Of a stretch of 64,000 nucleotides of DNA, positions 31,483 to 42,100 are shown piece by piece (the stretch's first letter is position 1; each line of letters starts with the position of its first letter). Source of the DNA: Epichloe hybrida (Eukaryota; Ascomycota; Sordariomycetes; Hypocreales; Clavicipitaceae); assembly GCA_019022495.1 (NCBI GenBank), contig JAFEKR010000032.1:1-64000 (forward strand), given 5' to 3'. The notes below the pieces were generated by a model that did no database searches, had not been told where the DNA came from, and saw nothing but the letters and a program-made list of their open reading frames with translations. Made by a program: the position numbers and the translations under genes.

Positions 31483-32125
31483 GGTCTAGCCTTAAGGGCT
31501 AATCGCGGGTGCCTGCGCCTGTAAGAACCCAGAAGGTGTGCTGAATTCCCTATTAGACCAAAAAGATCCGTCAATGCTAGCCGTTGCTGACATTGCACCT
31601 TGCAATCGATTATAAGGCCTGTCACAGGGCTCCCAGTCCCCATGCATTAGCGCCTCACAGTGCCACCATGTGGGTTTGACCCTAATCCAATTAAGCTATA
31701 AAGGTAACAAAAGAATACGCATTGTATAAGTCATTATTTACTTGTATAATTAACACCTATATTGCTAGGTTTAGGCAAAGCCTAGATTATCACATAGGCT
31801 CTTTCCCTAGGTAGTCTCTCTTCTTTTTAGCTAGCAATACCATGCATCCCTTAGGGACCCTCTCTTCTATTATCCCTATCAGCCTAGCAAAAGCCCTGTT
31901 ATAGCTGCCCTATAGTGTACACGTACACGCAGCTCCCTCAAACCTATAAATGTCATAGTCTAGCTCTCAGGGCTAATCACGGGTGCCTATGCCACTATGT
32001 GAGTTTAACCCCAATCTAATTACGCTATAGGGCAACAAAAGAATACGCCTTGTACAAGTTATCATTAACTTGTACAATTGACACCTATATTGCTAGATCC
32101 AGGCAAAGCCTAAATTATCACAAAT
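31483..32125. repeat. Two direct copies of a dispersed repeat
   Basis: Segments 31483-31519 plus 31660-31787 correspond to 31955-32123: both contain GTCTAGC..GGGCTAATC.CGGGTGCCT, GGGTTTGACCCTAATCCAAT and GACACCTATATTGCTAG with GGCAAAGCCTA. The first copy is split by the mini-LTR at 31520-31659. Family unknown. Confidence 0.65.
31520..31659 (+). mobile_element. Very short solo LTR (mini-LTR family), copy 1
   Basis: TGTAAGAACCC...GCGCCTCACA, 140 bp with TG...CA ends. Flanks GCGCC (31515-31519) and GTGCC (31660-31664) differ by one C/T change, consistent with a 5-bp target duplication. The uninterrupted target exists at about 31990, which confirms insertion. Confidence 0.78.
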
Positions 32126-32229
32126 AACATTGATAGAATCCAATATAATGTGTGACAACCGTTAGTGGCGATAACAGCCTCGCAATGGTTAGGCATGCTC
32201 CTATATAAATTCACATATAACTTATACTA

Positions 32230-32708
32230 TGTGGCTACGATTGTGGCCTCTCAAGACCTCTCTTGAGACCTCACACTCGGGCCTCTAGACCTTGGCTTCG
32301 TTAGATCTATCGGCTTGTCGGATCAATTCGGCTACATCGGATCCCTAGTCATGTGATCTCCTAGCTACATGAAACCCCTAGATCCCCTCCCTTTTTATAG
32401 AAAATTAACTCTACTTTTAATGTCTTTAGCCTAGATTAATTAATTATAAGAATAACCTAATATTAATAAAAGAGAGCCTTAGCTTGGATCCTAGGCGTGG
32501 ATCGCAAACCTTTGCTATTATAATAATTATCTCTAGATAATAGTCTCTCGTACAGACCCTTGGCTTGGATCCTTGTAATGGATTGGAAACCTCGCAGACC
32601 TAGATCTCAATATCTAGGTTTAGTCGCTAATATCGTTAAAATCGTTAGCTTTATCATTATCGTCACCGTCAAATCCGTCGTTTTCGGGTGGTTGTTTTCG
32701 CCCGCCAA
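32230..32708. mobile_element. Solo LTR (LTR family 2), copy 1
   Basis: TGTGGCTACGATTGTGGCCT...CCCGCCAA, about 479 bp, aligned along its length with 54220-54660 (GACCTCTC, CCTCTAGACC, GGATCCCTAGTCATGTGA, TTTTATAGAAAATTAACTCT and the ATCGTTA-rich end). No internal region on either side. The target duplication is not clear. Confidence 0.7.
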
Positions 32709-33140
32709 ATATATATAAGAGGTAAAAATAAACTAGCTTCTAGCTACTACTCTTTTTATAAAGACTTATAATAAAATTATAGAGAATACAGTTTTAGTTT
32801 TAAAGGGGAAATAAGGTAATAAGTAAAATTTAGTTTAAAGAAAAGGTAATGGTAAGCTAAGGGGTTTTAATACTTACTAGGTATTAGTTATTTTTAGAAA
32901 TCTAAAGTTTATTCTAGTAAAGTATTATTTATCTATCTTATCTATATATATATATATATATAATAGCCTGATTTCTAGCTTACCTATATGCCTATATTAT
33001 TTACTTTATCTTCGGCTTATTTACAGTATTGGATAGATCACTGCTAGAATATTGACTATAGTTTTGGAAGTTAACTCACATAAGCCTTGGCTACGACAGG
33101 CACAAGTATACGCCTAGCCAACGGACTCGGAGTGATATTA
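32709..33140. other. AT-rich sequence between two LTR insertions
   Basis: Moderately RIP-like, with a (TA)n tract at about 32944-32962. No gene. Confidence 0.4.
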
Positions 33141-33307
33141 TGTAAGAATCCTAGAAGGTGTGCTAGGTCTCCCAATAGACCAAAAGATCCGCCAATGCTA
33201 GCCATTGCTAACATTGCACCTAACAATTATTACTTAAGACCTGTTACTGCGTACACAATGCCCTGTGGGCTGCCCTGTAGTCCACGCCTTACGCACAGCG
33301 CCTTACA
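33141..33307 (+). mobile_element. Very short solo LTR (mini-LTR family), copy 2
   Basis: TGTAAGAATCC...GCGCCTTACA, 167 bp, flanked by the exact 5-bp duplication TATTA (33136-33140, 33308-33312). It matches copies 1 and 3 (AGAAGGTGTGCT, AAAGATCCG.CAATGCTAGCC, CATTGCACCT). This is the clearest evidence that the repeat transposes with LTR-type integration. Confidence 0.85.
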
Positions 33308-33312
33308 TATTA

Positions 33313-34171
33313 ACAGGTTTTTTTTTTGAACTAATTTTGAATCCCTCTTGGCCACGGGAGTTCTTGCCTAGCATGTCTGACACCGCGATTTACGGACTCA
33401 GATGGCTCCACGCATGAATCCGATGGTGTTCCTATGAACCTAATGTAGAACAAATCTCAGCCTTGCTCTGTCCCCGAACTGATTTGCATAATGAAAGAGT
33501 AAGGTCATCATCTGTTTATGCTTTGGTCGTGCCGTCCCGCGCGATCTGCTAATGAAAGTACTGGTATTGGCGTCGATCCGATGCGGGTGTCGTCTTCGGG
33601 ACCACTGAATCATGATCTGAAGCGCGGCAAGGCAGAGGGCAAGGCAAAGGAGACGCAGCACTATGTGAGGTAGTCTTGTGAAGTTTAGGAAACATTGGTA
33701 TTTCCGATTGTTGCTAAGACTAATCACTCTTTTACCAAAGGTACTGTAATGCTAGCACGGCACATAATGGTGGGATGACTTGAATTTCAGTAGCCATGCC
33801 CATGCAATGACCACGTGCCGCGACACTCGTATTAGAAACGCAATGCGATCATTCAAACCGGGTCTTGACCTCTTTTGCAGGTAGATGTACATTGAGAGCA
33901 ACAACTGTTAGCATCTTCCGAAATGCAATTAACAGAGCACTTGTCTGAGCATGCCACCTTGCATAGAATTTTCACCGTTGGGTAGGCCGTTGATATTCTC
34001 TTCGATATCAGAAGAAGCTCTGTTTTGCTTAGGACATGCCCTAAAACTTCCAAAGTAGTCACCGTGGTCCGCTTTACTTGACTGGATGTAAGGGAGTCCA
34101 AAATTGCTACCTCCTCTATTAGAATTGCCGCAAACTCGGAGACGTGTTGGCTGAGAAACTCCTTCCTAGAA
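33313..34171. other. Region 3' of the lipase relic
   Basis: Contains minus-strand ORF 33853-34101, 82 codons, with nine cysteines at its end, perhaps the displaced end of the lipase gene. The ORF at 33440-33727 is not recognisable. A T9 run lies at 33320-33328. Confidence 0.35.
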
Positions 34172-35155
34172 CTAGTATTCTGGATATGTCTGAGAATACT
34201 TCCGACTCGGCGACAAACGTAGAACTGGATCCTTCTTGCTCGTGACGCGGGCAGTCAGTCCAGGTTGTTCGGTGATGAAATCCGACAGCTCTTTATTGCC
34301 CACCATTGGAGCCCCATATGAACAGATATCGCAGGCTGTTGTTCTTGCGTAGATACGCACCGGCGATAGTTGCCACGGCGCCTCCTAGTGAATGGCCTCT
34401 AACGACAATTCTCGAATTGGGAACGTTCTTTGTGACCTCTTGTAGATGCTGGAGCAGACCGTCTTTGACGCTTACAAAGGCGTCCCAAAATCCCGTGTGA
34501 AGAACTAGACAGCCTTGGCACAGCGGCAAGGAGGGATCCCGTCCGGGTGCACTGGAAACTCTGCGGTTAACCTCGTTGCGCTGTTATATGAGTATCAAAA
34601 TTGAACACTTACTTTGGAACCTTTTGTCTTACTTTGACATCAGTAAATATCTCCGAATTGGTTTGTGTGCCTTTAAAGGCAATCACAATCTCCTTAGGGA
34701 TCTGTGAGACGCCTGAGCCTGATGCGATATAACCTTTAATTATAGCGGCTCTATTCGCACTTAACTCATATTCTGTTGCGAAACCTCTCAAATTCTCGCA
34801 TCGTGGGTATTCTGTGTTAGCGCATGGATTATTTCCGACTCTGCTGTCATAGGTCTCGGCACAATACGCTGCCTCCGAGAATTCAGCGTATTTAGTGAAG
34901 TTTAAAAGCTGGCCTGATAAAACAGGACTTTCTATTGCATTTGTTAGTGACCTGAGAGAGTATGTTATGAGGTGCGCCTTTGACAATCAAGTGTCTGTCA
35001 TCCCTTGTGGACATCGCGATGCGATATACGCTATTGTCTCACGAAAATGAGGAAACGGTGGGAAAGATAAGATTGACCGTACCTCGAATTGAAAGAATGT
35101 TAGACTCGGCGAGCCAGGCCGCAACAATCAAAGACACGATAATAGCAAAATACAT
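34172..35155 (-). pseudogene. Class-3 (fungal) secreted lipase pseudogene
   Basis: Exon 1 (35155-35083) encodes a signal peptide, MYFAIIVSLIVAAWLAESN. Intron 35082-34932, exon 2 34931-34613 (FTKYAEFSEAAYC, EIVIAFKGTQTNSEIFTDV), intron 34612-34561, and exon 3 from 34560 with GHSLGGAVATIAGAYL containing the nucleophile serine. Just after, a one-base shift near 34340 moves the frame; the following CDICSYGAPMVGNKELSDF and VTSKKDPVLRL hold the Asp of the triad. The frame stops after YSQTYPEY at 34172-34174, before the region that should carry the catalytic His. The family hydrolyses triacylglycerols or feruloyl esters outside the cell. A Cys-rich reading at 33853-34101 (CKVACSDKCSVNC...CCSQC) may be a later exon. 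Confidence 0.75.
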
Positions 35156-35341
35156 TTCGTAGTCAAATAACGAGATGAAGCGATTGAAAAAAAAAATATC
35201 CAAGGCTTATATTGCGGTCCTCAGATATCAAAGTGATGATTAGTTATTAACCTGACTAGGTTGTTAAAGGAGAACATTTTATAGATAAAAAAATTCACAA
35301 CCTCGGTTTCTTTTCTGGAATTTGCATGGTTTCTTTAGGAA

Positions 35342-35486
35342 TGTGAGGCACTGCGGACCGGGCTAACGTAGTGAGCCCTAGGTGACAGGTCTTATAATCA
35401 ATTGTAAGGTGCAATGTTAGCAGTGGCTAGCATGGACGGATCTTTTGGTCTATTAGGGAATTTGGCATACCTTCTGGGTTCTTACA
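35342..35486 (-). mobile_element. Very short solo LTR (mini-LTR family), copy 3
   Basis: Inverse of copies 1 and 2: TGTGAGGCACTG...GGGTTCTTACA, 145 bp, flanked by AGGAA (35337-35341) and AGGCA (35487-35491), a 4/5 match. On both sides lies a related 40-bp segment (GGTTTCTTTTCTGGAA and GGTTTCTTGTCTGGAA), so it entered a local duplication. Confidence 0.72.
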
Positions 35487-35657
35487 AGGCATAAACAGGT
35501 TTCTTGTCTGGAATAGACAGGGCTCTTTCTAGGAATGAGCGAGTTTCAAGTGATAACTAAGGGCAAGCGTTTGTAGATCGTTTCAACTGCCGCGCTATCC
35601 AGCGTTGCGGCCCGAGCCACCAAGAGATTAACCACAGCGGCGTCGGGCTTTCGGATC

Positions 35658-36501
35658 ATGCCGTCTTCTTGTCTTAATCGCGAAACTAATATACACACAT
35701 ACACACAGAAGAACGAGGCTAACAGCATGCTTCCAAAGAAGCCCGAGACACCTCCATACGACATACGAGGCTGGGATGCAGGGGATGATCACTTCGATAT
35801 TAGTGTTCGATTAAACGGCGTTCGCTTTAAAATCACGATTTGTCCAGACGGCTTTGTTAACTCTTCATACGCTCTGCTAGCTTCTCACGAGACATCCATA
35901 AAGATTTCTTTAGGCGAAGATGACTGTCCTCGAGTGATCCCACTCACGTTAAAGTACCGTATAGCGATGGCGGGTCAATTCACAACATCATACCGCAGCA
36001 TGTCTACGTCCACGGCAAAGGCTTTTGCTACAAGTCATGTTGGTCACCATATGATGCCATCGAGGAAGTGGACAAGTACTCCAAAATAGCTGCCTCCGGC
36101 ATGGTAGCAAATGTTCATGGTCATGCTAGGGGGTTGTTGTATGACTGGATTGAAGTGCGCGACGCTGGTGTATTGACGTATATGCTTACACCAGACACAC
36201 TATTCTCATTGAGTGAGAAATGGGCAGCCTAGATTGAGAGCACGGTTACGGAACTTCACCGCCTGGGTGTCAACTGGGGTGATGTAAAGTCAGACAATGT
36301 CCTTATTGATATAAACAACAACGCTATCGTTATTGATCTGGAAGGAGGCATAACAAGAGGCTGGTTGACCATGACGTCAGTGGTTCCCTTACAGGATATT
36401 TGAAGGGCTTGGGGAGGTTGATCGACTTTGTCCTCAAAGATGAGCTGCCACTTGGCTGGAGCCAAATGTCAGACGAGACTAGTAGTCATGAATTAAGCTA
36501 G
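35658..36501 (+). pseudogene. Protein-kinase-like gene, disabled
   Basis: The first frame (from 35658) gives DDHFDISVRLNGVRFKITI and ISLGEDDCPRVIPL. Near 35975-36000 the frame shifts and then reads HVYVHGKGFCYKSCWSPYDA and the hinge RGLLYDWIEVRD. A TAG at 36230-36232 (WAA*IESTV, a CAG-to-TAG-type change) follows, then the catalytic loop LHRLGVNWGDVKSDNVLIDI and AIVIDLEGGITRGW. A further shift at about 36390 recovers GYLKGLGRLIDFVLKDELPL up to a stop at 36499-36501. The WGDVKxDN loop is typical of a family of short fungal kinase-like proteins. Three lesions; not functional. Confidence 0.72.
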
Positions 36502-36975
36502 GAAATTTGTAAGGCTCCAGACCTTTCCTTGCGTTGCTAGTGTCATGATACCTGCATTTGTCGCTCTTTGGGCCATGAGGAAAAACTAGCGCCTGATGTA
36601 AATCTCAGCTATCTTACTATCTTTGAATAGACTACGAACCTGATGTAACCACATATTTGTTCGTCCTGATTTTGAAGTTCCTCCTCCGATAGCTCGCTTT
36701 CGATTGCGGGAAGGCGCGCATAACAGGCTCCGCGCTAAAAGGGCGCGTTGTCTGCCTCCCTTGCGCATGCATGGCGTCGTTATGGATGAACATGATTTCG
36801 TCTGGGGGCGGGCAAAACGGGGATTTTGATTTTGCAGTGCCACGTGAGTACGTCCGTAGAGCTAGAGTTTTAGAGCTCACATCCGATTATTAACCGGCCA
36901 GCACGACCAACTGATGCGTTTCGAAATCCTTTCCAACTGTCGCGACGTTTATTAATCACCGCAGCGCTTGTCGCC
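36502..36975. other. Promoter-side spacer of the SRPK-like gene
   Basis: No gene is supported; minus-strand ORFs at 36586-36880 have no recognisable features. Confidence 0.35.
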
Positions 36976-38483
36976 ATGATAACATTAGCGACACTATTTT
37001 CATTTAGGGCCAGGATCGCGCATCTTTGCTTTACTAGGTGTCCGAAATCTTCTATCAAGCCTGGCGGAGCACTTCTTTCGAGGGTCATGCCCTTCAACGT
37101 CCGTACTTTCTCAACCGATGGTTTCGAAAAGCTGCCCGAGCAGACAAAGATCGAGGAGGAAACAGTACCGGATTACAGAGCCGAGCGATTTTATCCCGTC
37201 CGACTTGGGGAAATATTCAAATGCAGATACCAGGTCGTTGCGAAACTTGGGTTCGGCACCGCGTCCACTGTCTGGCTTTGTCGTAAACTTGTCGGGTACG
37301 CGTCTTGCCAATTTTCTTTCCGCCGTATGCTCTGTTGCTGGCTAACGAAGCCATTTAGAGACAGCAGCTTACTGACTCTTAAGGTCTGTACAACTCAAGA
37401 CTCGGAAAAGGTGAACAACGAGTTAGCCGTCTCACGACATGTTCGATCCATCGAGGCAGATCATCCCGGCCGAGGAATGCTACGACTGGTTCAGGATGAT
37501 TTTCAAGTAGCTGGACCGCACGGGATGCATCAATGCTTAGTCTTTGACCCGCTTGGTTTAACATTTACTCAGTTTCGAAACAAATTCCCAAACAGAGCCT
37601 TGAATAAGGAATTGTTACAGCAAACCTTACAATTGATTCTCTTGGGTCTAGACTTCTTGCATCAAGCAGAAGTGGTGCATACAGGTTTGTCTTCCACTGG
37701 CTAACGGACTCTTCGCGCTGCTGACCATTTCAACTGCCATAGACATCTCACCAAATAACATCCTCCTAGGCAGCCCTGATCTTTCCGTTTTTGAGACTGT
37801 TGAGAAATCTGAGCTAGAACAACCATCCGCCCGAAAACTTCTCCCAGATCGCACTATCTACCTTTCACAGCGTTTGCCAATTACATTTGGCTTGCCAATT
37901 CTGTGCGACTTTGGCGCGGCAAGGATAGGGCGAACTCACTTCGGCGATGTTATGCCAGCTGTTTATCGAGCGCCTGAGGTAATCTTGGGAATGGCATGGG
38001 ACTCAAAGATAGACATATGGTCAATCGGGGTCATGGTGTGTATTCCGGCTCACTTCTTCTTTCGGATTCTAACATGACCTAGATATGGGATATCTTTGAA
38101 GGTGGCCGTCTATTTCATGCTGTGAAAGATGGAGTTTTTAGTGATGAGCTGCATTTAGCGGAAATGGTTTCTTTGATGGGACCACCGCCGAAACGCTTCT
38201 TAGAACGGAGTCAGACTTGCGCCCGTTACTGGGACGGCGAAGGTAAGTATTGCACCGTTTATTTGCACATTGCGAAAGATTAACGTGGTTAGGGAATTGG
38301 ATCGCGTCTACTCCGATTCCACAGCAAACTTTCGAGAGCCGTGAGGGTCGGCTAGAAGGCAAAGACAAGGAACTGCTCCTTAACCTTGTTCGAAGAATCC
38401 TATGCTGGCTTCCCGACGACAGACCATCAGCTCAAGACCTCTTCGAAAATGAGTTTCTGGTTCAGCACGGACTCTCAGACTAA
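36976..38483 (+). CDS. SRPK-like serine/threonine kinase, five exons, intact
   Basis: Exons 36976-37295, 37359-37684, 37743-38035, 38083-38242 and 38293-38483 join in frame to 429 codons; all introns are GT-AG, 47-63 bp. Met38 (MPFNVRTFS) is an alternative start. The text [20 protein letters not shown] followed by [20 protein letters not shown] is the hallmark of SR-protein kinases. The VAIK lysine lies in LLTLKVC, the catalytic loop is [14 protein letters not shown], and CDFGAARIG and YRAPEVILG are complete, so it should be active. SRPKs phosphorylate Arg/Ser-rich splicing factors. Fungal genomes also hold expanded SRPK-like paralogues of unknown role, and a subtelomeric copy lacking the usual spacer insert fits that group better. 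The only intact protein kinase with all canonical motifs in the window. Confidence 0.88.
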
Positions 38484-39020
38484 CCTAGCAGATATTAACA
38501 TATACGCCGCCAGCCTGTTAACAACTACTCTCAATTGGATCCACGTGTGGTTCAACGATGTGCCAGGTCTAAGTTTGAAGGCAAAATAATGGACTTGCAA
38601 ACACTGCTGAGGCCACATCACCCATAGAACCACTTGCTAAAGACAAAACGAACAGGCCCGTAAATATGTAGTTCGTAACCACCCTACCTGCCCACTAACT
38701 TATTTGCCCTTGAATGCATTGCGGGACGGAAACTCGTCCTAAGTTGAGTCGTCGTGAGCATGGCTTGACATGCCGCGTGTGCCTGTTGCTGTATGATAGC
38801 TTACGGTAATCACATCCTTGTCATTGGCCTGGTCCCTCGATGGGGGAACCTCTCAAGCCTCTTGTTGGCCGCATGACAAAAAGAAGATGTGGACATAGGC
38901 CTGGCCTACTGGATCTTGGCTTCAGCTATTGTCGAATACTGGTAATAAAGTCAACTATTTTGGCTCCTAGAGGGTTCCGGAGCGCCTGCTGTACCTCCTT
39001 TGGCCTAATAGTTCCTAAAC
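38484..39020. other. Spacer without a recognisable gene
   Basis: No long or meaningful ORF on either strand; ordinary composition. Confidence 0.35.
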
Positions 39021-39326
39021 ATGGCAAGCCAGATACAGGCCGTCCCGGATTCCACCCGGTCCTGGCAATACTTTAACTCGTGCGTCTTAACAACCGGACC
39101 CCATCTATAGTAAGTGCACAACAAGCAAGATATGTACCGGGTTCGCATTAGCAGGCGGAACGCCTTGATCAGTGGATGGCTGGCAGTATACATAGCCTCG
39201 TCGGCCTCGGCAGGAACCGCAGAGGACAACTGCATGAGTTCGGACTGTATCGTCCCCCTGGGAACATTCCTTGCATTGAAGGAGATGTTCGCCCGGAAAC
39301 GACGACGGGAACAGGGCAACTGCTAG
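39021..39326 (+). CDS. Possible small two-exon protein with a hydrophobic segment
   Basis: Exon 1 39021-39109 (MASQIQAVPDSTRSWQYFNS) and, after a 42-bp GT-AG intron (39110-39151), exon 2 39152-39326 join in frame to 87 residues: RRNALISGWLAVYIASSASA, then CMSSDCIVPLGTFLALKEMF and a basic end. The spliced product has one probable membrane-spanning segment. I do not recognise it. The intron is at the lower size limit, so the model is tentative. Confidence 0.3.
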
Positions 39327-41261
39327 ATGCGACCTTTGAGCAGAACTCTGATCGCCGGCTATTGGGGAAGCGTCGCTGTCCACACTCGGGTAATTTTGAG
39401 TCGGAGTCGATGCGGTCTTCGAAGGCGAAGGACTTGATGGCTAGCTCATGACCGACGACGATGGAGATGAGGCACCAAGCGACACCGCATGATGATTTTT
39501 GGTTAGCATTTTGCTTTCCACCTAGTTTCCTTGCACTGAATTTGAAAGCACCGAAGTCAGATGCTTGGAGATGGCGGAAACCTGAGTGGAACGTGTAACA
39601 CAGCACAAAACACTCGCGTGCAAGCTGTCGCGAACTTCGCTGCTCATCTTCCAACCATAAATGTATGGTTACAATTATGCTTCGACTGATAATCTATCTT
39701 TATTTTCTGTTTCTAAGGATTTAAGTTTCATATCACATGCACATAACTGTAAAATGTAATGTAGGGTTTGGCCTAAGTGCACTAAAGAGTAAAACAACCA
39801 CTACACTAACATCTTATCGAACACAACGCTGCCCCTTTGACAAAAAGCCCAGCCAATTCTCACTCGTTTAGTCAAAGGTCTTTGTGAGAGACTACTAACT
39901 GCGTCTTTCAACTTCGAAGAAATATTCGCCCAATGCACGACAAGCTCGGCGGCCGACGAGGCTTCCTCCAAAGAGCCACGGCTTGGTTGTATCAAAGCGT
40001 TATGCAGGCCATTATGGCCTGACCTGCCTAGCCCATCATCTAGCGCAGATAAAACCAGTTAAATCTGGTCTACAAACGACAGAAATGGCGTTACCAATGC
40101 CAGAATGCTTACTCCACCAACAAGCGATGTCCCTCTACTTAAGAACCGAACGGGCGACGAGCGCGATCCCGTGAAGATACGTGGCAAGTTGGCCAAATTC
40201 CCCCCTCTTCGAGTTCGCTGGAGAGAACGTGAATTCACCGCAGATTTCAACCCGCTTATTAACGAATTGCGTACGTTTATCCGTAATCGCAACATGGGGT
40301 GTGGGCTCTATGCCTGGTACGAATAGGCTCCTATCGTTAGAACGCATAAGCTCAATATTATAAACACTGAGAGGAGGCTGACAAGGCTTGTCAATAGCTC
40401 GAAATGTTTCGTGAATACTAAGCCGAAGGCGGAGGTACTAGTGTGAGGTGCTAATGCTGCCGGTTTCTAGTGGCGCTGTGTTAGCGCACCGCTGGTAAAG
40501 AAGAGATAGATGATAAATACGGCGATGAGGTGGAAGCCCGTGAAAAGTACGACGAATGGTACTCTGAGGCTTGCTGCAACTGGGTCAAGGCAATACACCG
40601 ATTTGTGGCTAGTAGAATGGTGGTCGGAGGTGTTATAGGCGGTCCTGGTGTGAGCCAGATTGCGGTTACGGCATTGGAGGAGATGGGCTGGAAAGATTGG
40701 AATGGCCTAGAGGAAAATGGACCAAAACATATGCAGAAATGGCTGGGAAAAGCGGACTAGATTCAGGGTTTGCGATGTCCTAGGCTACTAGCATTATTCC
40801 GGAAAGTGGCCAAGGCATCCATGGAAGACGGGTAGCTGCACCAGCGTCGCCATCATTGCAATAATGGACCAGAACCAGATTGTGTTTTGGACACGGGAAG
40901 AGGTTGAGACAGGGGCTCGACTTTTCTTCAATGGGGAGAGCATATGCATGTCGGAGTCTGAAGTCGAGAGCGAAGCCAACCATCTGGAGCTAGATGTACA
41001 TCCTGAACATGGTGAGGCAGACACTTGGTAACATACATGTTCATGACCTCGATGAGCATCCACAGAGACGTCGCTAGCATAATTTGAACAACCTCCTTCT
41101 GTCTGCATTACGTATACTTTGCACTACTCTGCTACCCACACCGTGGGTTGAACCACGATTGCCAGCCGTCTGTCTGCCTGATATGTTGTACTATCGGCGA
41201 CGTTCGTATCTGCCACGACACCCCCATATGGTCCTGCCCGATCGCTGTGACCACTTTACTA
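39327..41261. other. Unresolved region with one plausible exon
   Basis: A plus-strand frame from about 40500 to 40760 reads EEIDDKYGDEVEAREKYDEW, YSEACCNWVKAIHRFV and ALEEMGWKDWNGLEENG. It looks like real coding sequence behind an acceptor site (GTGTTAG at about 40478-40484), but no upstream exon could be identified. ORFs at 40105-40326 and 39169-39654 (minus) are not recognisable. Probably decayed genes. Confidence 0.35.
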
Positions 41262-41708
41262 CTATGCACTGCGAAAATCTACTATCGCATCGCTTGGGAT
41301 GTGATGCAAGAAGACCCATTCATGCTCTGAGTTGTTGTATGCCTTGTCCGGAATCCAGATACCTAAACGCTTCGCAAGAGGACGCATCTTGCGAAACTCC
41401 ACCCCACCACGCACCTTCGAAACGTCAATCGTCGTGACGCTTACATCCTGTTTCCCCAGCTTCTTGCGTCCTTTTGCAATATTGGATGCGACATGTTCGT
41501 CCGCATATGCCGAAATGAATGGCGACTCGTAATCACTATTCCAGCGCAGGTGCTGTTCGACATTCCACCGAAGCTTTTCTGCTACCCGCCCGTTTTTGGC
41601 GCGAAAGTCGATCCTGGCAGTCCCCACGGCCGATATTCCCTCACTCTCGGTTGTAACTGCCTGAGAACCTTCGTCCTCCACGCGGTAAAAGAGCCCGTAC
41701 GTAGTCAT
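41262..41708 (-). CDS. DUF7587-like protein (148 aa)
   Basis: From Met at 41708 (MTTYGLFYRVEDEGSQAV) the ORF is 148 residues; a start at 41786 adds 26. It carries the order of motifs of a fungal domain I associate with DUF7587: an N-terminal [LF]YRV, a middle SPFISAYADEHVASNIAKGR, VTTIDVSKVRGGVEFRKM and the C-terminal IPDKAYNNSEHEWVFLHHIP. The domain arrangement (R..., S-x-F-I-S, E/H near the end) is reminiscent of RES/ADP-ribosyltransferase-like folds, but that is inference only. Function unknown; the ORF is intact and lies at the edge of the large AT island. Confidence 0.6.
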   Translation of the reverse strand: MTTYGLFYRVEDEGSQAVTTESEGISAVGTARIDFRAKNGRVAEKLRWNVEQHLRWNSDYESPFISAYADEHVASNIAKGRKKLGKQDVSVTTIDVSKVRGGVEFRKMRPLAKRLGIWIPDKAYNNSEHEWVFLHHIPSDAIVDFRSA

Positions 41709-42100
41709 CGTAAGTCCGCCTCCGACAAAAAGCCGCGATTCAACCGTCAAGAAGACAATATGCCAGTTGTGACGGTGTCCTGACAAGTGGGGTGATCGAG
41801 AAGAGAGACACGTTGAGCGCGTCCGCTAGTTCCCGAATTTTTTTTTTTTTTAAGTGGAACAAGTCGTAAACCTTCTATTACCGCCGGGGAGAGTTAAAGA
41901 ACAACTCCTAAATAAAGAAGAGGGATTCCGTCCTCTTTATATCCCTCCTGTTAGTTAACTGTTCGTTGGGTTAGATGGATCCAGATGACGCCCCACAGCT
42001 GTGCGTACAATGTTTGTTGTACAAGGCTCCATGTGTTAGGCACCCCTCGTGGTGCATCGGGCACTGTCAGGGAGAGCGCCCTTGAAGCTTAGGTTATATG
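41709..42100. other. Transition into the AT-rich island
   Basis: A T14 run at 41838-41851 and a balanced-composition stretch (41870-42110) with no ORF that may be an LTR or other repeat end; no partner was found. Confidence 0.35.

Noticed and set aside
31298..31489. 63-codon Asn/Ile/Asp-rich ORF
   Set aside because: It is the translation of a tandem DNA repeat; no codon pattern or start context supports a gene.
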